Part shown: positions 13,296-20,720 of the stretch, piece after piece
Layout: every line of letters starts with the position of its first letter
Numbering within the stretch: the first letter of the stretch is position 1
Virus record (IMG/VR): IMGVR_UViG_3300049740_002723
Coordinates: 1 to 37,384 of that record
Origin: a virus
Direction: 5' to 3' (one strand)
DNA length: 37,384 bases
The notes under the pieces: model-generated
What the model saw: only the letters and a program-made list of their open reading frames with translations
What the model was told of the DNA's origin: nothing
Databases searched by the model: none
Translations under genes and position numbers: made by a program

Positions 13296-14318
13296 CTACC
13301 TCAGTGGCTGTGCTCCTCCAGGATTTCCAAGCAGAGCATAGATATCATCTTTGTTCATATTCGGAAGCTGTTGAAGTAAGCCGTCCGGGGTGATCGGGGC
13401 GTTTACAGGTTGTGCCGTAGTTCCTGTCGTCAAGACCTTTGCCTGAGTTCCCATCTGTGGTGCCTGCGGCTGAGGGGCAACGGCCTGAGGCTGAGGAGCC
13501 TGGGCTGCTGGTGCGGGCGATATAGATGCGAATTCGTTGGCGAGTAATTCTGGCCATTTTGGCGAATCAAAAACTGCGGCGTAGTCGGGGTCGGACTGAG
13601 CTTGCGAAACATAATCATCGAACTGCTTACGATAGACCGAAGCCTTATCCTGCAATGCGGGGAATCTTTCATAAACTCTGTCTCTACTCTCCATCGCTTT
13701 ACTTCGATGGGTCTGATAAACTTGCTGATTCTGAGCTTCTTCCATCTGCTGTTTACGGAGAGTCAAGGTTTGCACTTCGAGTTCCTTTTTCATGATCTCA
13801 CGCTGAAGACGTAATGCTTCGGTGGTCTCAAGATCCTCGGCGGCTTGTTCGACTTTTCCTTCAAGCTCCATGATAGTAGCTCGGATGTCATCTGCTTGTT
13901 TATCAATGCCTTGAATTGGATCGGGCTGGGACGCCTCGACTTGCTCCTGGGGCTGATAAGATTGTTGAGAAGATGGTTGTACATCCTGACCGTAAATTAC
14001 GCGGGAAGCGTCGGCGAATGATCCGCTAAAGCCTTCAGACCGGTAAAGGTCGATGACTTGCTGATCTAACTCGTTTCTTGGACGGATTCGTCTTTTGGCG
14101 AGCTTTTCCTCCTCCGATTCCTCCGGCTCCTGGGCTTCGGCTTGCGGCTCTGGGCTTGTATCCTCAGGCTGCTGGTCTTGGGCTTCGGTCGCAGGTTCGG
14201 CGGTCTCTGGCGTTATACCTAGTGCATTTCGAATATCCTCGGTTGAGGCATTCTCAATGCTCGTTTCTTCTGTAGTTTCTTGCTGCGGGGATTCAACCTC
14301 CGCGATAGATGTTTCCAT
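13296..14318 (-). CDS. Capsid scaffolding-like protein
   Basis: A 340-residue protein with a very acidic, Glu/Pro/Gln-rich N-terminus (residues 1-75), then RRIRPRNELDQQVIDLY and SFADASRVIYG. A coiled coil (about residues 135-200, with DIRATIMELEGKVEQAAED) follows, and the end is Gln/Pro/Ala-rich. Acidic, helical, low-complexity proteins directly before the capsid gene are usually scaffolds that guide head assembly and then leave. It is read 38 bases before the capsid start. No protease domain is visible. Confidence 0.78.
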   Translation of the reverse strand: METSIAEVESPQQETTEETSIENASTEDIRNALGITPETAEPATEAQDQQPEDTSPEPQAEAQEPEESEEEKLAKRRIRPRNELDQQVIDLYRSEGFSGSFADASRVIYGQDVQPSSQQSYQPQEQVEASQPDPIQGIDKQADDIRATIMELEGKVEQAAEDLETTEALRLQREIMKKELEVQTLTLRKQQMEEAQNQQVYQTHRSKAMESRDRVYERFPALQDKASVYRKQFDDYVSQAQSDPDYAAVFDSPKWPELLANEFASISPAPAAQAPQPQAVAPQPQAPQMGTQAKVLTTGTTAQPVNAPITPDGLLQQLPNMNKDDIYALLGNPGGAQPLR

Positions 14319-14370
14319 ACCCGATTTATAACTGATCGGATGCCCGGTCGTAACCGGTTGTAAAACAAAT

Positions 14371-14550
14371 TTAGTACTTCTTTCCGGTTACATTACCGGG
14401 CTTCATAGGAGGAGATTCGCTCTTTTCGTTGCTCATCATTTCAAGAGCGCACTGCCCCTTGAAAATTTCTTTACATACGGTGGGAGCAATACACTTGTCC
14501 CCGCACATTTTCTTTTCCTTAGTCTTTTTTGATGAATTTTCTTTTTGCAT
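14371..14550 (-). CDS. Small cysteine-containing protein
   Basis: A 59-residue protein, lysine-rich at the start (KENSSKKTKEKK), then CGDKC, a further Cys six residues on and one more eight residues later (C16, C20, C26, C34), and a tail PPMKPGNVTGKKY. The four Cys could bind zinc. It overlaps the end of the holin-like gene by 32 bases. It belongs by position to the cassette of tiny genes before the scaffold gene. Function unknown. Confidence 0.5.
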   Translation of the reverse strand: MQKENSSKKTKEKKMCGDKCIAPTVCKEIFKGQCALEMMSNEKSESPPMKPGNVTGKKY

Positions 14551-14683
14551 GGCTTATTAATTTCCAGATCATGTATAGACAGGTCAACAGACCGGCGGCT
14601 AATCCGACGATGTCATTCCATTGACCGAGAGTGAAAGATAGACCGGTTCCGATCATTCCAATTATTGGGGTCGTGTCATTCAT
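14519..14683 (-). CDS. Small membrane protein, holin-like
   Basis: A 54-residue protein with a hydrophobic N-terminal half (TPIIGMIGTGLSF) and a clear membrane segment around residues 23-43 (NDIVGLAAGLLTCLYMIWKL), ending in a basic tail (HAKRKFIKKD). This layout, with ND-V-L-AAGL-T-LY before a basic end, resembles the small holins of T7-type phages, which open the inner membrane to start lysis. It starts inside the stop of the preceding 38-residue gene (ATGA). Confidence 0.65.
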   Translation of the reverse strand: MNDTTPIIGMIGTGLSFTLGQWNDIVGLAAGLLTCLYMIWKLISHAKRKFIKKD

Positions 14684-14796
14684 GTTACGAGTTCCCAGAT
14701 AACGCAGATTACTGCGATTGAAACGGTGGTAAATATTGCTTTACCGCGAAAAGAGAGAGCTTTGAAATATTGTTTTAATAGATTTAGATTTTTCAT
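14680..14796 (-). CDS. Very small single-span membrane protein
   Basis: A 38-residue protein: a basic amphipathic start (MKNLNLLKQYFKALSFRGK) followed by one hydrophobic span (AIFTTVSIAVICVIWELV). It is linked by ATGA overlaps to the lipoprotein gene before it and the holin-like gene after it, which argues that it is a true gene. It may be a holin partner or antiholin; that is inference from context. Confidence 0.55.
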   Translation of the reverse strand: MKNLNLLKQYFKALSFRGKAIFTTVSIAVICVIWELVT

Positions 14797-15197
14797 GGTC
14801 TGGGTGGAGGTTTAATAGGGAAAGGTGGCCGAGTCATTTGTTTGATCGCTTCCTGTTTCGCGCATTTTTTAGCGAGAAATATGGGGATCATAAGGTAGGC
14901 AAGAAGAACGGACCCTGAGATCATCAATATGCTTTTGATTGAATCGGTAAATTCTTCGAACCCTGATTTGTGTTGCTCAAGGCCTGAAGCCATCTGTTCA
15001 ACGATTTCTTTTTTCTCATCATCTAATTCGTATATACGTCCGGCGGCATATCCGGTACCCGCTCCAAGAGCGGCTCCGCCCGGCCCGCCTAAAGCTCCAA
15101 CTGCCGCTCCTGAGACTGTGGCGGCTGGGGTTACAAAACTTCTCATAGAGCAGGATGTAAGGCTAAATAAGAAAGTAATTAAAAATACCGCTTTCAT
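14793..15197 (-). CDS. Lipoprotein with glycine-zipper and C-terminal membrane span (u-spanin-like)
   Basis: A 134-residue protein. The N-terminus is a lipoprotein signal with lipobox LTSC (Cys16). Next is a glycine-zipper-like segment (AVGALGGPGGAALGAGTGY), a helical periplasmic part (about 50-85), and one membrane span near residues 88-108 (ILMISGSVLLAYLMIPIFLA) with a basic, proline-rich end. An outer-membrane lipid anchor plus C-terminal inner-membrane span is the plan of unimolecular spanins, which fuse the two membranes in the last step of lysis. The glycine zipper is not typical of these, so a structural lipoprotein is an alternative. It implies a Gram-negative-type host envelope. Confidence 0.65.
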   Translation of the reverse strand: MKAVFLITFLFSLTSCSMRSFVTPAATVSGAAVGALGGPGGAALGAGTGYAAGRIYELDDEKKEIVEQMASGLEQHKSGFEEFTDSIKSILMISGSVLLAYLMIPIFLAKKCAKQEAIKQMTRPPFPIKPPPRP

Positions 15198-15201
15198 TGA
15201 G

Positions 15202-15236
15202 AAAAAAAGGGGTCGAAGGAATGGACCTCCGACCCC
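15202..15236 (-). terminator. Rho-independent terminator after the coiled-coil fibre gene
   Basis: On the minus strand, arms GGGGTCG (15236-15230) and CGACCCC (15215-15209) form a 7-base stem, followed by seven T (15208-15202). It lies downstream of the fibre gene (stop at 15264) and just before the lipoprotein start, so it separates the fibre block from the lysis/capsid block. Confidence 0.82.
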
Positions 15237-15263
15237 TAAGGAGAATCAGTAAACCGATTAGGC

Positions 15264-16322
15264 TTAACCTAATGCGGAAGTGAAATCAGCAAGTGCTCCC
15301 AAGTTATCGGATCCAACATAAACGTCGGAAACTTTAACGGGAACCAAGGAAGCGGAGCTGTCATCAGAAGTGATGTCAGTCGAATCTGCAGCAGCACTGG
15401 TTTTGTACATGCAGAACTTGTCTTCACCTTCGTCATAAACCATAGCAACATTTCCGTCGTCGCTTGATCCACGTTCCATGATCAATCCAACGTCGTTTGA
15501 GTTGTTAGAACTACCTGCCGCTCCGTCATTAAGAAGCATCAAGGAGTCTTTAACCTGAGAGTTAACGGTTTCCAAGCTGGTGGTTGTACCAGTAACGGTA
15601 AGATTTCCGCTAAGGGTTAAGTTAGTTCCAGAAACATCGCCGGTGAAGGCAGCACCTGCAAGGTCAGCCTTGATGGTGTCAAGATTGGTTACAGCAGCCG
15701 CACGGGTTGACGCTTCAGCAGAAACAGCAGTTTGGCGGTCGGTAACTTCTTGAGCGAGGTTAGTGGTAAGAACACCTTCAGCAGCAGCAGCACGAACTTC
15801 TTCTGCGTCAATTTCGCTTTGAAGAGCAGAGTCAGCAGATGCACGGGAGCTAGCTTCGTTTGAAACAGCGGTAGTAAGAACGGCTTCAGCAGCAGTAGCG
15901 CGGGTTTCTTCGTCGCTGATTGCGGTCGCATTTGCGGTGTCAGCAGCAGCACGGGTAGATGCTTCAGAAGAGTCAGCAGCAGCTCTTGCAGTTGCTTCGT
16001 CAGAAACAGCGGTAGTAAGAACGGCTTCAGCAGCAGTTGCTCTGGTTTCTTCATCAGAAATTGCAGTAGAGTTTGCTGATTCAGCAGCTCTTGCAGTCGA
16101 TGCTTCAGATGCAAGATTGGTTGTAAGAGTAGCTTCAGCAGCAGTTGCACGAGTTTCCTCGTCGCTGATTGCAGTTGCGTTTGCGGATTCCGCGGCTCTA
16201 GCAGTGGTTGCTTCGGCAGCGATTGCGTTGGCACGAGCAGTTGCTTCGGCAGAAATTGCGGTATTAACTCCGTCAATTTTACCTTTAACTGCGGTACCGA
16301 TTTGTGAGAGAATATTAGACAT
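15264..16322 (-). CDS. Tail-fibre-like protein with Ala-rich trimeric coiled-coil repeats
   Basis: A 352-residue protein. It starts with MSNILSQIGTAVKGKI, a motif shared with two other genes here. Residues about 18-225 are Ala/Thr/Glu repeats built on AISDEETRATAAEA and EASTRAAA units, typical of trimeric coiled-coil shafts. Next is a beta-type region GDVSGTNLTLSGNLTVTGTT and VNSQVKDSLMLLNDG, a pattern common in phage tail fibres, and a C-terminal domain ending LGALADFTSALG. It probably forms a fibre or head-fibre that contacts the host. It is followed by a terminator, so it ends a transcription unit. Confidence 0.8.
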   Translation of the reverse strand: MSNILSQIGTAVKGKIDGVNTAISAEATARANAIAAEATTARAAESANATAISDEETRATAAEATLTTNLASEASTARAAESANSTAISDEETRATAAEAVLTTAVSDEATARAAADSSEASTRAAADTANATAISDEETRATAAEAVLTTAVSNEASSRASADSALQSEIDAEEVRAAAAEGVLTTNLAQEVTDRQTAVSAEASTRAAAVTNLDTIKADLAGAAFTGDVSGTNLTLSGNLTVTGTTTSLETVNSQVKDSLMLLNDGAAGSSNNSNDVGLIMERGSSDDGNVAMVYDEGEDKFCMYKTSAAADSTDITSDDSSASLVPVKVSDVYVGSDNLGALADFTSALG

Positions 16323-16334
16323 AGTAACTAAGTA

Positions 16335-16481
16335 TTATATGGGTTTTAGATTAATCAGAAAGAGAAGCTTCATTGCCCCTTTCCGGTTATCATATTCCCA
16401 GAATAAGCGGTCTTTCTCAATCGGATGTGGTGATTTACATCCGGTGGCAACGAGCGTACATAAGCGTTTATAAACATTCAT
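16335..16481 (-). CDS. Possible small protein (48 residues)
   Basis: An ORF from the ATG at 16481 to 16335 filling the gap between the plus-strand HTH gene and the fibre gene. It reads MNVYKRLCTLVATGCKSPHP, then KDRLFWEYDNRKGAMK and a hydrophobic end. Its ATG lies on the opposite strand to, and overlaps, the ATG of the plus-strand HTH gene. Cys8 and Cys15 with following His/Pro could be part of a metal site. It may be chance, as no overlap coupling supports it. Confidence 0.3.
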   Translation of the reverse strand: MNVYKRLCTLVATGCKSPHPIEKDRLFWEYDNRKGAMKLLFLINLKPI

Positions 16482-16662
16482 GGGCGTAACAAAAAACCGA
16501 TATCTTTCGCCACGAATAATTCGTGAAAGGATGGATGTCTCCCCAGGAACCGTACGCCGATGGGCGAAACAATACGGGTGGGAGAGAAAAGTAATTAATG
16601 CACGGGTCATTCGATACAGGGCGGAGGATGTGGAAGAAAGTCTGGGGGTAAATTTCGAATGA
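16480..16662 (+). CDS. Small HTH protein, MerR/excisionase-like
   Basis: A 60-residue protein made almost entirely of one winged-HTH of the excisionase/MerR type: LSPRIIRERMDVSPGTVRRW (helix-turn-helix), a wing, and RYRAEDVEESLG, the usual final helix. Phage excisionases of this size bend DNA at att sites and direct integrase toward excision, and some also regulate transcription. It is on the plus strand, opposite to the genes around it, and overlaps the next gene as ATGA. It is about 13 kb from the integrase, which is unusual for xis. A small regulator or terminase-type HTH is an alternative. Confidence 0.62.
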   Translation: MGVTKNRYLSPRIIRERMDVSPGTVRRWAKQYGWERKVINARVIRYRAEDVEESLGVNFE

Positions 16663-16865
16663 GTTTGGTAGCAGAAATCGGGACAGCCGTTCGGCTTATA
16701 ATAGAAAGCAAAAAAGGCCTCGTTCGAATAATCGATACCGAGACCAATATTAAAGCCAGGAATGATGACCCTAAAGGATCCATGGCACTAGGAACAGATA
16801 CGGATAAACTGTATATGCACCTAGGCTACGGGCAGTGGGTCGTAATTAATACGACTCCGGCCTGA
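16659..16865 (+). CDS. Fibre-tip-like small protein on the plus strand
   Basis: A 68-residue protein. The start SLVAEIGTAV matches the N-terminal motif ILSQIGTAV of the genes at 15264-16322 and 19860-20375. The rest (IDTETNIKARNDDPKGSMAL, then GTDTDKLYMH) closely resembles the C-terminal module of the latter (VDTEANIRARSGDATGTIMF, then GTDTYDLYIF). So it is a short fusion of the fibre N-terminal motif with the tip module. It is coupled to the HTH gene by ATGA and converges on a minus-strand gene with a 20-base overlap. Confidence 0.62.
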   Translation: MSLVAEIGTAVRLIIESKKGLVRIIDTETNIKARNDDPKGSMALGTDTDKLYMHLGYGQWVVINTTPA

Positions 16866-17166
16866 GGCTTCGTATCGATTGAACGGCGAACGGTAGAGTC
16901 ACCGCATCTAATCGGCTGACTCGTATATTTGCCTTTTTCCTCGCCATCAGCGGGGACTCCGTTTCTTCGGTCGGTAAAACCAATGCTTTAACGAAATCAT
17001 GAGCCCCGTTTCTTTTTAACCAATCCCAGTACAACGACCGGGTTCCCACCTCGCACCTAAGAACTACATCGAGCTTCGCAAATACGGTTGAGTAAAGCGT
17101 AGCGTCGCGAAAGGCTGATATTGAGGACGGAGGCTCGCAGAGTGCGGCCTCAATCCTCAGAATCAT
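16846..17166 (-). CDS. Hypothetical protein, coupled to the preceding gene
   Basis: A 106-residue protein whose ATG overlaps the stop of the gene before it (TAATG), which supports it as real. It has a likely folded N-terminal half (SALYSTVFAKLDVV-type helices and CEVGTRSLYWDWLKRNGA) and a basic C-terminus (MARKKANIRVSRLDAV). No family recognised. It lies in the fibre block and converges on the plus-strand fibre-tip gene. Confidence 0.5.
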   Translation of the reverse strand: MILRIEAALCEPPSSISAFRDATLYSTVFAKLDVVLRCEVGTRSLYWDWLKRNGAHDFVKALVLPTEETESPLMARKKANIRVSRLDAVTLPFAVQSIRSLRPESY

Positions 17167-17435
17167 TAAACCAGTTCTTCTGCTGGCTTCGCCCAGGAAG
17201 GATCGTGATCAACAAGCTCAGAAGCTTCGAATTGATCATCGCATTTCCACATTCCTTCGGTAACAACCGGGAAGATGAACATTCCGTAATCAGCGTGGTC
17301 GGGATTATCAACCATGCGTGAATCCGCATATCCAACGGTTCCTTTTCCGTCAGGAATGGATAGCAAAGTTTTCATCTCTGCTTCTTTAGCGTCAAACTCC
17401 TCAGGAGTGTTAAGTAATTTATATTTATGTGCCAT
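17166..17435 (-). CDS. Hypothetical small protein of the fibre block
   Basis: An 89-residue soluble protein: MAHKYKLLNTPEEFDAKEAE, a central part with MVDNPDHADYGMFIFPVV, and an acidic end. The pattern of a Lys/Glu helix followed by a compact alpha/beta region resembles small proteins found near fibre genes in phages, possibly chaperones or accessory factors; I cannot name the family. It is directly followed by the 106-residue gene. Confidence 0.58.
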   Translation of the reverse strand: MAHKYKLLNTPEEFDAKEAEMKTLLSIPDGKGTVGYADSRMVDNPDHADYGMFIFPVVTEGMWKCDDQFEASELVDHDPSWAKPAEELV

Positions 17436-17468
17436 AATATGTAAGGGTTAGAAATAAGGTTAAAGGTT

Positions 17469-19031
17469 TTATACGTAGATTATAGGTTCAACGCTAGCGG
17501 TTGGCTGAACGGTTGCAACGGTTGTTGCGTGATGTCCATTTCCGGATGCATCAGTAATTCCGGTAACGATATCGCCATCAGTTAAGCTGTCATCTTCTCC
17601 CATACGGTAGTATGCTACAGGGGTTAAGCTTAAATCGTCTTTGATATGCGCGGTTTGGGATGTTGCTAAAGAAGTTATGTTGGGTTGAGTAAGTGCTGTA
17701 TTAAAAACCGCAACCTCATCTATTTTCCCGCTAAAGTAGTTGTAACCTGGAGTAGCCCCTATACTCATATCATTAGTATCACCAGTTATTGTTAATCCGC
17801 TACTGGATGATTTTGCTACACCGTCTATATAAAACTGAACGGTTCCACTTGAAACGGTAGCAGCTACATGATGCCAGGTGCCAACGGTTAAACTGTTAGT
17901 GTCATAAACCCAATCACCGCCTGAATGCCCCAATCCTATTTTCCCGGAGTGGTCGATAGTAAACTGGTAATTCATGGATCCGCCAACTTGCCGTTTTGTT
18001 AGTATAGCGTTGTAGCCACTAGTGTTGTCCAGATTGACCCAAGCTGAAACCGTAAGGTCTCCAGTTATGTTTATATCACTATTTTGAGTTACGGTTAAAT
18101 AATCATTTGATCCATCAAAGCTAACCGATGATGTAGCCGATTGAGCAAGCGCCTTGAATGTAGGCTGTGCGCTTGCAACAGTTATTCCATCATTAGTTCC
18201 TGGGTTTGCTGAGTTTGTTATCCCGGTAATGCTGCTTCCGTCGACAGGGGAGTCGTTTGAATCGTCTCCCATCCTTAACCAAAGGGTAGGACTAAAACTG
18301 CTCAAATTCCCAGGCACACCAGAATTGTAGATTGTTGCTATATTAGCGTCTGTTAACGATGACCCAAAAACTGCTACCTCGTCCATTTGACCCTCGAAAT
18401 AGTCTGTCCTTTCCTTTCCTACGGAAAAGAAAGATGATGTAGTTGCTAAACTCCAATTATGACTTGTTAAAGAAAGCGTTGTATCGGCTCTATTGCCGTC
18501 AAAAAATATTTTGTATCCTTTACCATTGTTACTAGCAGTCCCCGTTGAAGTCGTGTAATTACTGTCCACATAGACTATTGCAACATGATGCCATGCGTCA
18601 TCAAATACCTCAGAATTTGAAAGATTGCCAGTTGCAATGTAATATGCTCCATCTCCAGCATTATACTCGATTGCTCGCCCAGGGGCAGCAGGTACGAATC
18701 GAACTCCACCATACTGTGAAATTCCGCTTTCTCCGAATCCAGCAATTGGAAGACTGAAATGATTTTCGGTTGATTTAAACCAAAAGCTTAATGTATACAT
18801 GTCCAAATTCGGATTACTTGCAAAGCTTATATGGTCAGTTGATCCGTTAAAGCTCGCGCCCCAGCGGTTTTGGAAGGCTACCGCGCCGGTGCCGTCCGAG
18901 TGGACCTCGATCCATGCGGATCCGGTGTTTACAACAAATTTATTATTGTCCGTTAAGAAGTATGCCTTACCCGTGGCCGCAACATTTACGGCGGGGAGAG
19001 CGGCTGAAGTGGTAGTACTTATTGTTGCCAT
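17469..19031 (-). CDS. Adhesin with two LamG/concanavalin A-like domains
   Basis: A 520-residue protein. Residues 20-60 form a short tip-like module (AYFLTDNNKFVVNTGSAW). The first LamG-type lectin domain spans about 57-235 (FNGSTDHISF, WHHVAIVYVD, MDEVAVFGSSL), followed by the motif LWLRMGDDSND. The second spans about 300-445 (FDGSNDYLTV, WHHVAATVSSG, IDEVAVFNTAL), followed by YYRMGEDD and SGNGHHATT. These domains fold as beta sandwiches that often bind sugars, so host-surface or particle-surface glycan binding is likely. The C-terminus ends PIIYV, similar to the next gene downstream in the cluster. Expressed from the minus strand after the 274-residue paralogue. Confidence 0.83.
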   Translation of the reverse strand: MATISTTTSAALPAVNVAATGKAYFLTDNNKFVVNTGSAWIEVHSDGTGAVAFQNRWGASFNGSTDHISFASNPNLDMYTLSFWFKSTENHFSLPIAGFGESGISQYGGVRFVPAAPGRAIEYNAGDGAYYIATGNLSNSEVFDDAWHHVAIVYVDSNYTTSTGTASNNGKGYKIFFDGNRADTTLSLTSHNWSLATTSSFFSVGKERTDYFEGQMDEVAVFGSSLTDANIATIYNSGVPGNLSSFSPTLWLRMGDDSNDSPVDGSSITGITNSANPGTNDGITVASAQPTFKALAQSATSSVSFDGSNDYLTVTQNSDINITGDLTVSAWVNLDNTSGYNAILTKRQVGGSMNYQFTIDHSGKIGLGHSGGDWVYDTNSLTVGTWHHVAATVSSGTVQFYIDGVAKSSSSGLTITGDTNDMSIGATPGYNYFSGKIDEVAVFNTALTQPNITSLATSQTAHIKDDLSLTPVAYYRMGEDDSLTDGDIVTGITDASGNGHHATTVATVQPTASVEPIIYV

Positions 19032-19035
19032 GATA

Positions 19036-19860
19036 TTATACGTAGATTGTTTCGCCGGTTAGGTCAGAGAATGTAGGCTGCAAGCTTGCAGCTCCCTGGG
19101 TTGCATCATTTCCGTTTCCGCTTGAATCGGTTATGGTTGCGATACTTCCGCCTGAGGTTGCTGAATCATTTGAATCGTCTCCCATGCGGTACCAAGCAAC
19201 GGGGTCGTACGAATCGAGATCTGCGGGTTTACCTCCGCTTACTAAGTCAGCTAGGCTGCTTAAAGAAGAAGTAGAATTAAAAACAGAAAACTCGTCTATT
19301 TTATTACTACCCCCACCTGCATTTGCTCCATAAGTCGCAATAGTTAAAGGAGCTTGAACATAACTTATTGAGTCTGAAAATGTACCGAGAGGGGTATTTA
19401 AATTATCTAAGTACATACTGGTTGTGCCTGAACCGTCATTATGGATAACTAAATGCCTCCATGTATTTACTTGATAAGTGTAGCTTCCAGTAATTCGGTA
19501 GGCGCTATTAGTATAATATCTAATAGAGCTGCTAGTTAGCCATACCATTGGAGTTGCGCTGGGGCCTCTGAAATCAAAAAGTGCTTGAGCGGTATTATCG
19601 TGAATGAACCACATGCTGATTGTAAAACCGGTAGTCCCAAAAGCAAAATCAGTAGTGCTAGCGACCGACAGTTTACCACCACTAAAATCTGCGCCCCAGC
19701 GGTTTACGAATGGCACCTCCAGAGAGTCTGCATTAAAAATTTTCCAATCGGTACCGTCATAAAGTTTTATTGCGTTGAGATCGGAATCAACAACCATATC
19801 CCCAGTGATCGGGGTCAATGCGTTAATTTGAGAAGTTGTATATACGTTTAAATCGCTCAT
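19036..19860 (-). CDS. Adhesin with one LamG-like domain
   Basis: A 274-residue protein. Residues 1-50 contain a tip-type module (MVVDSDLNAIKLYDGTDWKI), then VNRWGADFSGGKLS begins a LamG-like sandwich (ISMWFIHD, WRHLVIHNDGSG, IDEFSVFNST to about residue 190). After it comes the same trailer as in the 520-residue gene: WYRMGDDSND, DSSGNGNDATQ, and a C-terminus ETIYV. The ATG overlaps the previous stop (TAATG). It appears to be a single-domain paralogue of the 520-residue adhesin. Confidence 0.8.
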   Translation of the reverse strand: MSDLNVYTTSQINALTPITGDMVVDSDLNAIKLYDGTDWKIFNADSLEVPFVNRWGADFSGGKLSVASTTDFAFGTTGFTISMWFIHDNTAQALFDFRGPSATPMVWLTSSSIRYYTNSAYRITGSYTYQVNTWRHLVIHNDGSGTTSMYLDNLNTPLGTFSDSISYVQAPLTIATYGANAGGGSNKIDEFSVFNSTSSLSSLADLVSGGKPADLDSYDPVAWYRMGDDSNDSATSGGSIATITDSSGNGNDATQGAASLQPTFSDLTGETIYV

Positions 19861-20375
19861 TATGCGTCGTTGTTATAAGTTTGCCAATCGCTGCCATCGA
19901 AGATGTAGAGATCGTAAGTATCAGTTCCGAACATGATAGTACCGGTTGCATCCCCGCTTCGTGCGCGGATATTGGCTTCGGTATCTACAGAAATATTAAG
20001 AGTCGCCGCGGCGGATATCGAATCGGCTTGTACATTATCAATCGAGCTAACGGTAAATGATCCGCTATTGGATACATAAATCGCATTGGTATCGGTGGCG
20101 ACTGCAACCGCTCCGTTTGCCTGACTGGTATCGGCGAGGATATTTGCGGCGGTATCGGAAACAGTGACGGTTACATCCGCAACGGTGGAGACAAAGTTAC
20201 TGTATGATCCGATTGCGGCTTCAAGTGCGGAGACTTGGGCTTTTTGTGCTGCCTCGGTCGATCCGGTGGGTGCGGGAATAACTAATGCTCCCGTTACGGT
20301 TCCGCCGGAGAGATCGAGTTTTTCAGCTAATTTTCCGCCTACTGCGGTTCCGATTTGAGATAAGATATTTGCCAT
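19860..20375 (-). CDS. Fibre-like protein with IGTAV N-terminus and two tip modules
   Basis: A 171-residue protein. It starts MANILSQIGTAVGGKL, shared with the coiled-coil fibre and the plus-strand 68-residue gene. A short helical stretch (AAQKAQVSALEAAIGSY) is followed by two beta modules: ILADTSQANGAVAVATDTNA with YVSNSGSF, and VDTEANIRARSGDATGTIMF with YDLYIFDGSDW. The module with DGSDW is a common tip element of phage fibres. It is the first of three coupled adhesin genes. Confidence 0.75.
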   Translation of the reverse strand: MANILSQIGTAVGGKLAEKLDLSGGTVTGALVIPAPTGSTEAAQKAQVSALEAAIGSYSNFVSTVADVTVTVSDTAANILADTSQANGAVAVATDTNAIYVSNSGSFTVSSIDNVQADSISAAATLNISVDTEANIRARSGDATGTIMFGTDTYDLYIFDGSDWQTYNNDA

Positions 20376-20459
20376 GAAAAAGTTGGGTTAGTGCCGAAGA
20401 AGTTCAGGTTTGATAATCCTATAATCCCGAAGATTCTTCAATCGGTTGCGGAAAAAAAG

Positions 20460-20720
20460 TTAGTCATCCCCGAGTGCGGCAAGGAAATCGCTAACCTGTA
20501 GATTATCAGAGAGTTCTTTAAATGTATTTAGAGAGACGGGGGCATCTTCAGTAACTTCGGCAACCGTCTGAGTGTTCGTTGCTACTTGATTTTTGAGAGC
20601 CGCCATCTCGTCCTTGGTCATAAATAGATCAATTACCCGACCAACATTGGCGTTTACACTGGTTACCGTGTTCGGATTGTCATTCGCACCGGCACTGTTA
20701 TGTACCGATATATCACCCAT
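20460..20720 (-). CDS. Small fibre-associated protein
   Basis: An 86-residue protein. The start at 20720 (MGDISVHNSAGAND) overlaps the stop of the preceding gene by 8 bases; the open frame extends further up, but that part overlaps the other gene and has no fibre-like content. It has a helical segment FMTKDEMAALKNQVATNTQT and ends VSDFLAALGDD, similar in style to the end LGALADFTSALG of the coiled-coil fibre. It may be a trimerisation or attachment part of the fibre system. Confidence 0.58.
   Translation of the reverse strand: MGDISVHNSAGANDNPNTVTSVNANVGRVIDLFMTKDEMAALKNQVATNTQTVAEVTEDAPVSLNTFKELSDNLQVSDFLAALGDD

Noticed and set aside
16482-16610. Longer start for the minus-strand ORF that ends at 16335
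   Set aside because: The upstream part is antisense to the excisionase-like HTH gene, whose domain is clear; only the part after 16481 could be real.
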